Position numbers and translations under genes: made by a program
Notes under the pieces: generated by a model
What the model was told of the DNA's origin: nothing
Seen by the model: only the letters and a program-made list of their open reading frames with translations
Databases searched by the model: none
Assembly (NCBI GenBank): GCA_031262935.1
Contig: JAISGU010000022.1
Coordinates: forward strand, 1 to 64,000
DNA from: Mycoplasmataceae bacterium
GTDB lineage: Bacteria > Bacillota_I > Bacilli_A > Mycoplasmatales > Mycoplasmoidaceae
Direction: 5' to 3'
DNA: 64,000 bases
Shown: piece after piece, positions 44,026-53,380 of the stretch
How the letters are laid out: each line of letters opens with the position of its first letter
How positions within the stretch are numbered: position 1 is the first letter of the stretch

Positions 44026-44998
44026 ACATTGCACTAATTTGTTGATTGAATGCTAATTTAGTAACTTGTTTGGCTCACGCAGTTCATTGAATGTATCCAT
44101 GTAAATATTTTCTACCAACACCGTGAGTTCTTTTAATCATTGCTTTTAACATCGAATGAAATGAATTTACACTGTTCATATTTAGATTACCACGACTTAC
44201 ATGTTTATAACCTTTACATTTGTGATTTTCTGCCTTTGATTGAATAATCTTAACATTATGGTTTCTAGCAAATTCACCGTATGATTTCTCACAATCAGAA
44301 ATCAATAATGTATCATCTTTATACTCAACTTTATTTTTAAAGCACTGTTCCATTTTATCAGTTGAGTTCTTACCCATACCGTTATATGTTGCGACTACTT
44401 TACCACCACGAGATACACCAGTTGTATAACAAATCAAATCGTTGCTAATACCACGCTTTTTCTCAACATGTGTATTAATAGACATACCCTTCATACCTTT
44501 AAATGAAAATTTAAAGAATGTATCATCGATCTCGCTTATACCACTTAGTTTGTTAGCACTTAATTTCTTGATTAATGTATTACAAATTTTATGTCTTCAT
44601 TCTAACGCTGTATTCTTACTCATTTTACATATTGTGCCAGTCTTTCTAACCGATACACCTGATAACATTAATTCAATGTATTTAAACCAAACATCTTTAT
44701 CCTTTTGCGATCTAAAGAACGGAGTTTCATTAGTACCTGCAAAATATTTCATACAGTCCTTACAATAGAATCTTTGTGAACCCCTTACTGTTCCATTCTT
44801 CTTGCAGTGAATAGAACCGCAATGAGGACATATCACATGTTCACTATGTCTGATTTCAGAAATATGCTTTGAAAGATTATTGATTGTTGCTGAATGTTGT
44901 TCTCTTGTAAGCTCGTTAATTAACTGATTTAATTGATGTCTCGGTAAACTCTTAATGTATTGCCTAATTGTGTCAATATTGATGTTTTGTGTAATCAT
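44003..44998 (-). CDS. IS1595-family transposase
   Basis: The 331-residue enzyme has an N-terminal zinc ribbon (ICPHCGSIHCKKNG...FYCKDCMKYF, residues ~56-85). A helix-turn-helix follows (GVSVRKTGTICKMSKNTALEWRHKI). The ISXO2-type DDE core has ISEIDDTFFKFSFKG, LLISDCEKSYGEFA and NSFHSMLKAMIKRTHGVGRKYLHGYIQW. The frame is intact, so the element is probably active. Ribosome site AAGGACT precedes ATG 44998; a minus-strand TATAAT is at 45022-45027. Confidence 0.9.
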
Positions 44999-45021
44999 AA
45001 TAGTCCTTAAATTATGTATTA

Positions 45022-45027
45022 ATTATA
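45022..45027 (-). promoter_or_regulatory. TATAAT -10 box of the transposase
   Basis: A perfect minus-strand TATAAT 23 nt before the transposase ATG, adjoining the inverted copy of gtaatacttttagt at 45039-45052. Confidence 0.5.
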
Positions 45028-45082
45028 CCATAAGTATGACTAAAAGTATTACTTATTTTAAAATATTTTTCACTATTTACGA

Positions 45083-45107
45083 AGCACTACTTAATTGGGA
45101 CATGCAG
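45083..45107 (-). repeat. Right 25-bp terminal inverted repeat
   Basis: Exact reverse complement of 42476-42500. It contains the stop codon now used by lspA (45091-45093). Confidence 0.93.
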
Positions 45108-45675
45108 TAGTTTTTTTAATATCTTCTTGTTTTTTATCTTTTACTAATTGAATAATCAACATAGTTATATATAGAACAGCAAATCCAATAATGCCAGTTA
45201 AGATACAAATATCTGGAACGTTCGATATTGTGTCGAAAAATCATAGTGTATTAATATAGTCCAAGACATAATCTGGTTGTCAATTTGTATTAGGTATAGG
45301 ACTTAAATATTGTGTAGCGCGGTCGATAATATTAAAAAACCCACCGCAAAAAGCAAGAGATAATAGAATTGTGTAATATCACTTGTTAGTGAATAAAATT
45401 AAGCAAGCAATAATAACGCAAATAATTGATTGTATTGCGTAGATTGCTGCAGGATTGTTTTCTAAATTCCCAAAAGCAATACCAGGATTGTATTCAATAT
45501 GACTAGGAAACCAACTTCCGTTTCTAATTAGTAAATTACAAGCTAATGAAGGGATAAGGCAAATACTACATCCAACAAAAAATCATAATAATCTTCAAAG
45601 ATTATTTTTTTTTGAAAAGTTAATTTTAAAGAAATCTAATGCCTTTTTCTTTCAATCTTGTTTTTCTGCATCCAT
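45091..45675 (-). CDS. lspA: LspA, lipoprotein signal peptidase, C-terminus altered by transposon
   Basis: The 194-residue, four-helix aspartic protease removes signal peptides from diacylated prolipoproteins. Catalytic regions: FGNLENNPAAIYAIQ, GGFFNIIDRATQYL with the first Asp, and FFDTISNVPDICILTGIIGF with the second. An N-terminal soluble extension of about 30 residues is present. The last five codons (TACPN) and the stop come from the transposon end. Rejoining the flanks at one copy of the duplication gives IKKTNKTNK and a TAA, so only the tail has changed and function is probably kept. Many TGA Trp codons. Confidence 0.9.
45108..45115. repeat. Target-site duplication, right copy
   Basis: tagttttt, identical to 42468-42475; here it forms part of the lspA coding end. 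Confidence 0.88.
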
Positions 45676-45722
45676 AGTTCTATAATGATAATTACATTAT
45701 ATAAAAGTAGTCAAAGGGCTCT

Positions 45723-47099
45723 ATGGAAAGAAAAACAAGAATTGAAAAAGATTCATTAGGAGTAATGGAAGTTCCTATTAGTAAATATTGAGGAGCACAA
45801 ACACAAAGAAGTTTAAGCAATTTCAATATAGGCAATGAACTTGTTTCATTAGATTTAATTAAAGCAGTTGCTGCAGTTAAATGAGCAGCAGCAAGTGCTA
45901 ATGAAAAATGTGGTAAATTAGATAAGAAAAGAGCGAATTTAATTAGAACAGTTTCTGAAGAAATAATTTCAGGAAAATTAAATGAGCACTTTCCAACTCA
46001 TGCTTATCAAGCAGGAAGCGGAACACAAACTAATATGAACGTTAATGAAGTTATTGCTCATCGTGCTAATGAATTAGCAAGAATTCATCATTTTGTTCAT
46101 CCAAATGATCATTGTAATATGTCTCAAAGTACAAATGATGTTTATCCAACAGCTATGAATATTTGTGCTTTGAAACTAATTAATAAAAAGTTATTACCAC
46201 ATATAAATGAATTAATAGAGTCTTTGAAAAAACTTGAAAAGAAGGGTGAACATATTGTTAAAATGGGTCGAACTCACATTCAAGATGCTTTACCAATTAC
46301 TTTTGGTGAAGAAGTAAGTGGATGAAGATTTTCATTAGAAAACAATGTTAATATGATTAAAGAAACAGAACAATACTTTTATTCTATTAATATGGGCGGT
46401 ACTGCTGTTGGTACAGGATTTGAAGCACCAAAAAATTATGATAAGTATTGTTGTGATTTCTTAAATAAGATTTTAAAAACTAATAAATTTGTTGTTACTA
46501 AAAATAAATATCATGGTACTTGAAGTAAAGACAATTTTGTTTATGCCCACGGCGCTATTAAAGCTATGGCGGCAAATTTATTCAAAATTGCTCAAGATGT
46601 TAGATTTTTAGCAAGTGGTCCACGTAGTGGATTTGGTGAAATTACTATTCCTGCTAATGAACCAGGAAGTTCAATTATGCCAGGTAAAACAAATCCAACT
46701 CAATGTGAAGGCATGGCGATGATTTGTGGACAAGTGATGGGTCATGATACAACAATTAGTTTTCTAGCAAGCCAAGGAAACTTTGAATTGAATACTTTTG
46801 GAACAGTGTTAATGCAAAATTTTATTCAATCAGTTACTTTATTTAGCGACATGATTAAATCATTTAACGAAAGATGTGTAAGTGGTATTGAAATTAATGT
46901 TGATAAAATGGATTATTATGTACACCATTCATTAATGTTAGTTACTGCATTGGCTGAACATATCGGTTATGAAAAATCAAGTGAGATTGCTAAATATGCT
47001 TATAAAAATAAATTAACTTTAAAACAGGCGGCTCACAAACTTAAATATATTAAAGATAAAGATTTCAATAAGTTTGTTAATCCTAACAAGATGGTTTAA
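45723..47099 (+). CDS. fumC: Class II fumarase
   Basis: A 458-residue fumarate hydratase, interconverting fumarate and malate. The superfamily signature GSSIMPGKTNPTQCEGMAMICGQVMG near residue 318 is of fumarase rather than aspartase type. SGTQTNMNVNEVIA, NMSQSTNDVYPTAM and GRTHIQDALPITFGEE hold active-site residues. Rare in mollicutes, which lack the TCA cycle; here it may consume fumarate released by PurB. Its stop overlaps the end of the opposing flavodoxin-like gene. Confidence 0.93.
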
Positions 47100-47554
47100 T
47101 GAATTATTGATTTAATCCATTGTTTAGCATTTTCTAAGTCTTGTTGGTTGGGTCGATCTTTCAAAAAGCCACCCGTTTTCTTTTTGAAAGTAAAAGCAAC
47201 ATCACGACCAAGGCAACTTCATTGACCTAAAGAAGTAAAATTCTTATTAACTAAAATATCAATAATCTTTTTATTAACTTTCTCACCCATTTTTGAACCA
47301 GCGGTTGAGAAAACAAAACATTTTTTATTACTAATTGCTGGTAGTTTCTTTATTCATTTTTTAAATGAACGTTTAAAACTACCAGCATATATTCCTGAAC
47401 CAAAACCAACGATATCATAATTTGAAATTAATTGCTGATTTAACTTTTCATTAAATTCTAATAAATCACAATCAATTTCATTTTTAAAGATATTAGCAAT
47501 TTTCTCTGTGTTCTTAGTGTGTTTTCCACTGTAATAGATAATTAGTATTTTCAT
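47096..47554 (-). CDS. Flavodoxin-like protein
   Basis: A 152-residue flavodoxin-fold protein. The FMN phosphate loop reads IIYYSGKHTKNTEKIA (residues 4-19), followed by YDIVGFGSGIYAGSFKRSFKKW and KCFVFSTAGSKMGEKV, the pattern of the flavodoxin/HemG-like group. It could carry electrons for a reductase or act as an NAD(P)H quinone oxidoreductase. No partner is obvious. It converges with fumC (3-nt overlap). Confidence 0.78.
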
Positions 47555-47588
47555 AATTTAATTGTATGAGTTAATTAGTAATAAAGTC

Positions 47589-47594
47589 TATAAT
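47589..47594 (+). promoter_or_regulatory. TATAAT -10 box for the alcohol dehydrogenase
   Basis: A perfect TATAAT ending 10 nt before the ATG at 47605. Confidence 0.5.
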
Positions 47595-47604
47595 TTTCTT
47601 TGTT

Positions 47605-48777
47605 ATGATAAATACAATTCAATTAAATACTAAATATATTTTTGGTAAAGATGTTGTTACACAACATCTACAAGAAGAATTAAGTAGTCGTAAAATAAAA
47701 ACAATTATGTTGGTTTATGGTGGTGGTTCAATTAAAAAAAATGGACTTTATCAAGAAATTATTAATGTTTGTAAAAAAAGTAAAGTTAAAGTAATTGAAC
47801 ATAGTGGTATTGAACCAAATCCACGTGATGTAGGAATTTATCAAGCATCAATAACGGCAAGAAAAAATAAAGTTCAATTAATTATTGCAGCAGGTGGAGG
47901 GAGCGTTATTGATGCTTGTAAAGTTATTGGTATTCTTGCTACTAATCCGCAATATAAGAATGCTTGAGATTATGTTGTTAATCAATCTAAAGTTGTTAAA
48001 CCAAGTATTCCGTTATTTTCAATTGTAACATTAGCGGCTACTGGTAGTGAAAGTAATGCAGGTAGTGTCATCACTAATGCTAAAACTCACTATAAAAGAG
48101 GAACTAATGTACCATCTGGAAGACCAATTGTTGCATTTGAAGATCCAAAATACACTTTAACACTTTCTTGATGACAAACAGCATGTGGTATCTTTGACAT
48201 CTTTAGTCATTTATGTGAATCATATTTTGATGTTAATCAAACATTTGAATGAACAAAACAATACATTCTTGCTAATATGCGAGTACTAGTTGATTGTGCT
48301 AAAATATTAAAAAAGAATAATCAAGATTATGATGCAAGAGCAAATTTGTTATGAACATCATCTTGAGCGTTAAATGATTTAAATGCTTTTCATACAAATG
48401 GTGGTGATTGAACAACTCACAAACTTGAACACGCTGTTAGTGGATTGTGAGATGTTCCACATGGTGCAGGATTAGCTTTATTAACACCAAACTATTTAAA
48501 ATATATGTGTAAACATAATAAAACTTTTATTAAATATTGTTTAGAAATTGGTAAAGATGTATTTAAAGTAAATACACTTGAACAATTTTTTAAATCATTA
48601 ATAAGTTTTATTAAACTATTAGGGTTACCTCAAAAATTTACAGACTTTGATGTTATTAAATCTGTAAGTAATAAAGATATTGAATGATTAGTAAATCATT
48701 TTTGTTCAATTATGAAGTATCCTAAAAATGGGTTTAAATTTAAATTAGCAAAGTTTGTATTTGAAAGCGTAAGATAG
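47605..48777 (+). CDS. Iron-containing alcohol dehydrogenase (BDH type)
   Basis: A 390-residue group III NAD(P)H-dependent alcohol dehydrogenase. YGGGSIKKNGLYQEI near residue 38 and IIAAGGGSVIDACKVIG near residue 92 match the butanol-dehydrogenase (YqhD/BdhA) nucleotide site, which prefers NADPH. Metal ligands fall in CGIFDIFSHLCESYFD and [31 protein letters not shown]. It may reduce aldehydes to rebalance cofactors during fermentation. Many TGA Trp codons. Confidence 0.9.
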
Positions 48778-48799
48778 TTATTAATTACATTACTTTTCA

Positions 48800-48805
48800 T
48801 ATAAT
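48800..48805 (+). promoter_or_regulatory. TATAAT -10 box for glnA
   Basis: A perfect TATAAT ending 8 nt before the glutamine synthetase ATG; implies a leader of a few nucleotides at most. Confidence 0.5.
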
Positions 48806-48813
48806 CATTTTCA

Positions 48814-50889
48814 ATGAAAGACATTCCTAAAATTTTTGGTGAAAATGTTTTTAATAAAGAGCAAATGCTCAAATATCTTGGTGACGATACTTACCAAAAA
48901 TATCGTAGAGCAGTTAGAAATGATGAAAAAGAAATTATAGATTTAGATTTAGCAAACAAAATTGCTGACGGCATGAAAAGGTGAGCGATTTCTAAAGGTG
49001 CAACTCATTACACCCATTGGTTTCAACCAATGAATGGAATGTCTGCTGAAAAGCATGATAGTTTTATTGAACCAATTGGTGAAGGAAAAGTTGTGATGAA
49101 CTTTTCTGGTAAACAATTAATTAAAGGCGAAACTGATGGTAGTTCATTTCCTAATGGTGGTTTAAGAAGTACATTTGAAGCAAGAGGGTATACTGCTTGG
49201 GATGCAAGCAGTCAAGTATTTGTCAGAAATGAAACTTTATATATTCCTACCATCTTTATGTCTTATTATCGTGATACACTTGATAAAAAAACGCCATTGC
49301 ATTTATCAAGTACATCACTTAAAAAACAAACCATTAGATTTGTTAATCTATTTGGTCATAAAACTAATCATGCAAGAGTAACTGTTGGAGCAGAACAAGA
49401 ATATTTTTTAATAAATAAGGAAATGTTTGATAAACGATTTGATTTAAAACTTACTGGAAGAACATTATTTGGAGCAAGACCACCAAAAAGTCAAGAATTA
49501 GAAGATCATTACTATGGACAAATAAAAACAAAAGTAATGCAATTCATGCAAGAACTTGACATGGAATTGTGAAAACTTGGTATTCCTTGTAAAACAAGAC
49601 ATAACGAAGTTGCTCCATGTCAACATGAATTAGCACCAATCTTTGAAAGGGTATCGGTAGCTTGTGATCATAATGAACTAACGATGGAGATTCTTAAAAA
49701 AACTGCTGAGAAATTTGGGTTTGTATGTTTATTACATGAAAAACCATTTGCATACATTAATGGTAGTGGTAAACATAATAATTGATCAGTAAGCGCTGAT
49801 AAAGTAGGCAATATGTTTGATCCAGGTAATCATCCTGAATCAAACTTAATGTTTCTACTTTATGTAACTTGTTTAATGTCGGCCGTTGATCTACATCAGG
49901 ATATTTTAAGAATATCAGTAGCATCGCCTGGTAATGAACATCGATTAGGTGCAAATGAAGCGCCACCGGCAATTATTAGTATGTTTTTAGGAGAACATAT
50001 TAGTAGTATTTTAGAATCTTTCCCTAACTTTAATACCAGCAAGAAAGTAGCTTTAACTTCTAGAAATATTAAATTTATTGCCAATTTTGATAGCGACACA
50101 TCTGATCGCAATCGTACATCACCTTTTGCGTTCACTGGTAATAAATTTGAGTTTAGAATGCCAGGTAGTTCAATTAATTTATCTTGTGTTAATACGATGT
50201 TAAATACAGCTTTTGCAGATGTATTAATGAATGTGTGTGATGAATTGGACAATAATCATAGTGAAACAAATATCAAAAAATTAATTACTACACTTTATAA
50301 AAAACATAAAAGAATTTTATTCAGTGGCAATGGCTATAGTAAAGAATGAGAAGTTGAAGCTAAAAAAAGAGGTTTATTAAATTTAAAAACTGTTCCTGAA
50401 GCTCTTGCATATTATGACAACAAAGAGAATATTGAATTATTTAAAAGGCAAAATGTTTATACAGAAGTTGAAGTTAAAGCTAGGAAGAATATTTTATTAG
50501 AAGAATATTGTAAAGTTATTAAGATTGAATCATTAGTAATGTTAGATATGTTAAATCGTGAAATCTTGCCAAGTGTTTTTAAATACCAAAATAAATTAGC
50601 ACAAACCATTACTAATAAAAAAACTATTAAAGTTTCATCAACTAATGAAATTAGTTTATTAAAAGAAATTAATGAATTAACCAATAAAGTAGAAGCTTCT
50701 AGAAAATATTTATTAGATGCTTTAAAAATAGTTAGAAACATTAGTGACTGATTAAAAAAAGCCACTTTATATCGTGAAAGAGTTTTTAAAGCAATGGAAC
50801 AAATTAGAAATTATTGTGATCAATTAGAAAGATTAGTGGCTAAAAAATATTGACCATTCCCAACATATGCAGATATTTTGTTTTTTTAA
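48814..50889 (+). CDS. glnN: Type III glutamine synthetase (GlnN-like)
   Basis: A 691-residue enzyme of the large GSIII class, making glutamine from glutamate, ammonia and ATP. GSIII-specific N-terminal residues ([30 protein letters not shown]) are followed by the catalytic core: [23 protein letters not shown]-like [34 protein letters not shown], and [20 protein letters not shown]. The long C-terminal helical part (residues ~560-691) is complete. GSIII is known from Bacteroides, cyanobacteria and some Firmicutes; it is unusual in a mollicute. Its product would serve carbamoyl-phosphate and purine synthesis. Confidence 0.95.
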
Positions 50890-50937
50890 GAAATTAGTAG
50901 ATAATTAACTTATTAAGGAAAAAGGAAACAAACAAAC

Positions 50938-51554
50938 ATGAAAAAACTACATACAATCTTGTCCATCTCTACAATTCTTGCAGGGGGGGGTTATTAACAA
51001 CTCTTTCTGCAACTAGTTGTAAAAAGGAACCTTTTCTTAAAGCTACTAATATTAAAAATGTTTATAAAATGAATACAGATTTACACATAAATGTAAATTT
51101 AGATTCTTTAGAAGAACTAAATAAATTGAAAATAGAGGGAGATTTGTTATTTGTTTGTAATAAGGATAAAAGAGATTGTTCTGATTTACAAATGAGTATT
51201 ACATCTGAGAATACAAATGTTGATGATTGAAAAGAGATTTCATGAAATGTACTAATCATCCTAACTTATTTCATATCCAATTTTTCATGTGATAAAACTG
51301 GAAAAACTCTATACGATAATTCAGATGATGGTATTAGTATAGATTCAAATTACAACCATTATTTCTTTATTGCCGATATGGATTATGGATTCATAGTTGA
51401 CCAAACAACATATTCTGTTTGAAAACTTACTTGTGATGTTGATGTATCTGGAATTCAAAACGTTGATAGTGGAGTAATTCCACCAAACTCACATGTAAAT
51501 ACAACACCTGTATATATGGATAACTTTACTGCTAATTATTCACCAGTATCTTAA
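50938..51554 (+). pseudogene. Lipoprotein gene switched off by a G8 tract (phase-variable)
   Basis: ATG 50938 follows AAGGAAAAAGGAAA and begins MKKLHTILSISTILAGG, but after the G8 run the frame hits TAA at once. One more G (or two fewer) would join it to LLTTLSATSC, a perfect lipobox, and a 187-residue mature lipoprotein ending at TAA 51552-51554. The mature frame is free of stops and has no domain I recognise. The tract sits in the signal peptide, the usual place for on/off switching by slipped-strand replication in mollicute surface proteins. Currently OFF unless the run was misread. Confidence 0.8.
50983..50990 (+). repeat. G8 homopolymer in lipoprotein signal peptide
   Basis: Eight consecutive G. 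In-frame lengths would be 6, 9 or 12. Confidence 0.9.
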
Positions 51555-51646
51555 GATTTCCTTATTACCATTTAAATTTTGAAGTCTTTTTAATAAAGTA
51601 AGTTCAATATTTTGAGACTTTACTCATTAATCAAATAATGATGTTT

Positions 51647-51696
51647 AATTGGTATTTTATAAAATAATTGGTATTTTCTAAGATAATTGGTATTTT
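51647..51696 (+). repeat. Three 12-bp direct repeats, 19-bp spacing
   Basis: aattggtatttt occurs exactly at 51647-51658, 51666-51677 and 51685-51696, each starting 19 bp after the last. The last ends 13 bp before a TATAAT box, so the repeats cover the -35 region and upstream of the ATPase promoter. Probably operator sites for a repressor or activator. The rest of the gap 51555-51721 shows nothing else. Confidence 0.8.
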
Positions 51697-51709
51697 GCTA
51701 AATTATTGA

Positions 51710-51715
51710 TATAAT
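51710..51715 (+). promoter_or_regulatory. TATAAT -10 box for the 51722 ATPase
   Basis: A perfect TATAAT ending 6 nt before the ATG; likely leaderless transcript. Confidence 0.55.
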
Positions 51716-51721
51716 CAATTT

Positions 51722-52978
51722 ATGATAAAACGAATACTAGAACCATTGATAAAACGATATTTATCTATTTTTGGCGGTTTATTAATAACTGGAGCTAAAG
51801 ATGTAGGTAAGACAGAAATATCTAAATTTTTTTCAAAAATGATATGAAAACTTGATGATGCTGAGACATACGATATAGTAAAGAACGATTATCGGAAAAT
51901 TTTAGAAGGTAAACAACCAATCCTTATCGATGAATGACAATTAATACCATCTGTGTGAAATACGGTGAGAAATGAAATTGATAGAATTAATAAGACTGGT
52001 TTATTTATCTTAACAGGTTCATCATCTTTACTTGATAAAAACATTATTAATAAACTACATTCTGGAGCTGGCAGACTTTGTAAAATAAAGATGTACACAC
52101 TAACCGCAACAGAAATAGGGTTTTCTAAAAAAAATATAAGTTTTCAAGATTTATTTAAAGGTAATTTAAAAATCAAAAAAATTTATAACTCATACACATT
52201 CAAAAATTATGTAGAGTTGTTGTGTAAAGGTGGTAGACCGAGAGTGGTTGATAAAACATGTACAAACGCAATGATTTCTAATGCTGGTTATTTAGATGAA
52301 ATTTCTGAATTATCTGATAAAGTGACCGGTATCCAACAAAATTCTTTTTTAAAAGTGGTATCATCATTGGCGAGAAATATTTCGCAAGATGTTACGTATG
52401 AAACGCTATCAAAGGATAGCGGATTAATAAACGATGTTGTTTACAAGTACTATGAGTATTGTAAAAAGATTTTTATTATCGAACCTTTAGAAACTTGGAA
52501 TGTTCATTTGCGTTCGTCTGCAAGTTTAAGAGTAAAACCCAAAATACATTTTTCTGATACATCAATTGCAGTAACTGCTATAAAGGGCACAGTTGAAAAA
52601 TTTATAGAAGAACCAAAAGATTTTGGTTTATTCTTTGAAGATTTAGTAATACATGATTTGAGAGCTTACGTTTCAATTTCGAATGATTTCATTTCATACT
52701 ATCGTGATTCTCAGGGGCTCGAGATAGATTGTATTATTGAAAAAAGAGACGGATCATGAATTGCTATAGAAGTAAAGACTAATGATGATGACTTAATTGA
52801 ACATGCTGCCAATAACTTAAAATTATTACTTGATAAACTTCCTTTAAAAAAACAATCTATGAATAAAGGGCTATATATTATTACTACTAAAAATATTAGT
52901 TACACAAGAGAAGATGGTATCAACGTTATCAGTTTTGCTGATTTATGATTTGATATTGATGATTTTAAAATTGCTTAA
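51722..52978 (+). CDS. AAA ATPase of the DUF4143 type
   Basis: A 418-residue ATPase: Walker A TGAKDVGKTEISKFF (residues ~23-37), Walker B PILIDEWQLIPSVW, sensor FILTGSSSLL, and the DUF4143 region (RNISQDVTYETLSKDSGLINDVVYKYYEYCKKIFII). The C-terminus keeps the nuclease-like motif LEIDCIIEKRDGSWIAIEVKT with E-x-D...E-V-K complete. Role unknown. It differs from the other two ATPases here in having a repeat-controlled promoter. Confidence 0.83.
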
Positions 52979-53012
52979 ATTAGGAATGTGATTTATCTAT
53001 TTGATGTAAGAT

Positions 53013-53378
53013 CTAGTTTAGTAAAATTTTATTAATATTACTACTAATCGCATTAGCATTATCGCCAAAAACAATAATCAGTTGATTATTGTTTTTTATG
53101 AAACCTTTAATATCAAATTTGTTTAATGTTTCTTTTGAAATGTTAGAAGCATCTTTTAAATCAACTTTAAAAGTTGATATAGTTGCTGATGTTTTAATAA
53201 TATTGTCTTTACCACCAAGTCTATTAATCAATGAATTAATATCGAAATCAATCTTGCTGGATAAAGTTAATTGGTTATTAACAGTATTAGCAATCTTTTT
53301 AGCTTTATATCTAACAATTAATGGATAAATTCCAAATGTAATGATTGAAAGAAAGATATAGGAAGTTTTTTTATTCAT
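53013..53378 (-). CDS. Membrane-anchored EIIB-like domain lacking the active-site Cys
   Basis: A 121-residue protein: one N-terminal transmembrane segment (SYIFLSIITFGIYPLIV), a short basic linker, then a domain resembling glucose-type PTS EIIB. LGGKDNI near residue 54 is conserved, as is the ending LIIVFGDNANAISSNINKIL. The phosphorylated Cys of C-x-T-R-L-R is replaced (SATISTFKV). It therefore cannot carry phosphate and may be a regulatory or structural relic. It lies 2 nt past nadK on the same strand. Confidence 0.65.
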   Translation of the reverse strand: MNKKTSYIFLSIITFGIYPLIVRYKAKKIANTVNNQLTLSSKIDFDINSLINRLGGKDNIIKTSATISTFKVDLKDASNISKETLNKFDIKGFIKNNNQLIIVFGDNANAISSNINKILLN

Positions 53379-53380
53379 AT

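Larger units (their letters stand above)
42476..45107. mobile_element. Complete 2,632-bp IS1595-like transposon carrying cargo genes
   Basis: Perfect 25-bp terminal inverted repeats (42476-42500 and 45083-45107, outer bases ctgcatgtcccaattaagta) are flanked by a perfect 8-bp duplication, tagttttt. Inside are an intact ISXO2/IS1595-type transposase on the minus strand and three plus-strand genes: a ribbon-helix-helix protein, a membrane-anchored GIY-YIG protein and an RNxxxH protein. A plain IS1595 is about 1 kb, so about 1.5 kb here is cargo. Subterminal sequences also match in inverse (gtaatacttttagt at 42527-42540 and 45039-45052). Perfect ends and duplication indicate a recent insertion. 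It interrupts the last codons of lspA. Confidence 0.9.

Noticed and set aside
44442-44768. 108-codon plus-strand frame opposite the transposase
   Set aside because: It is the shadow of the zinc-ribbon and DDE coding sequence on the minus strand.
49757-50252. Minus-strand frames opposite glutamine synthetase
   Set aside because: They are antisense to the conserved GSIII catalytic core and have no domain or ribosome site.
51647-51696. CRISPR-like array
   Set aside because: There are only three 12-bp repeats with 7-bp spacers, far below CRISPR dimensions, and no cas genes; an operator array is more likely.
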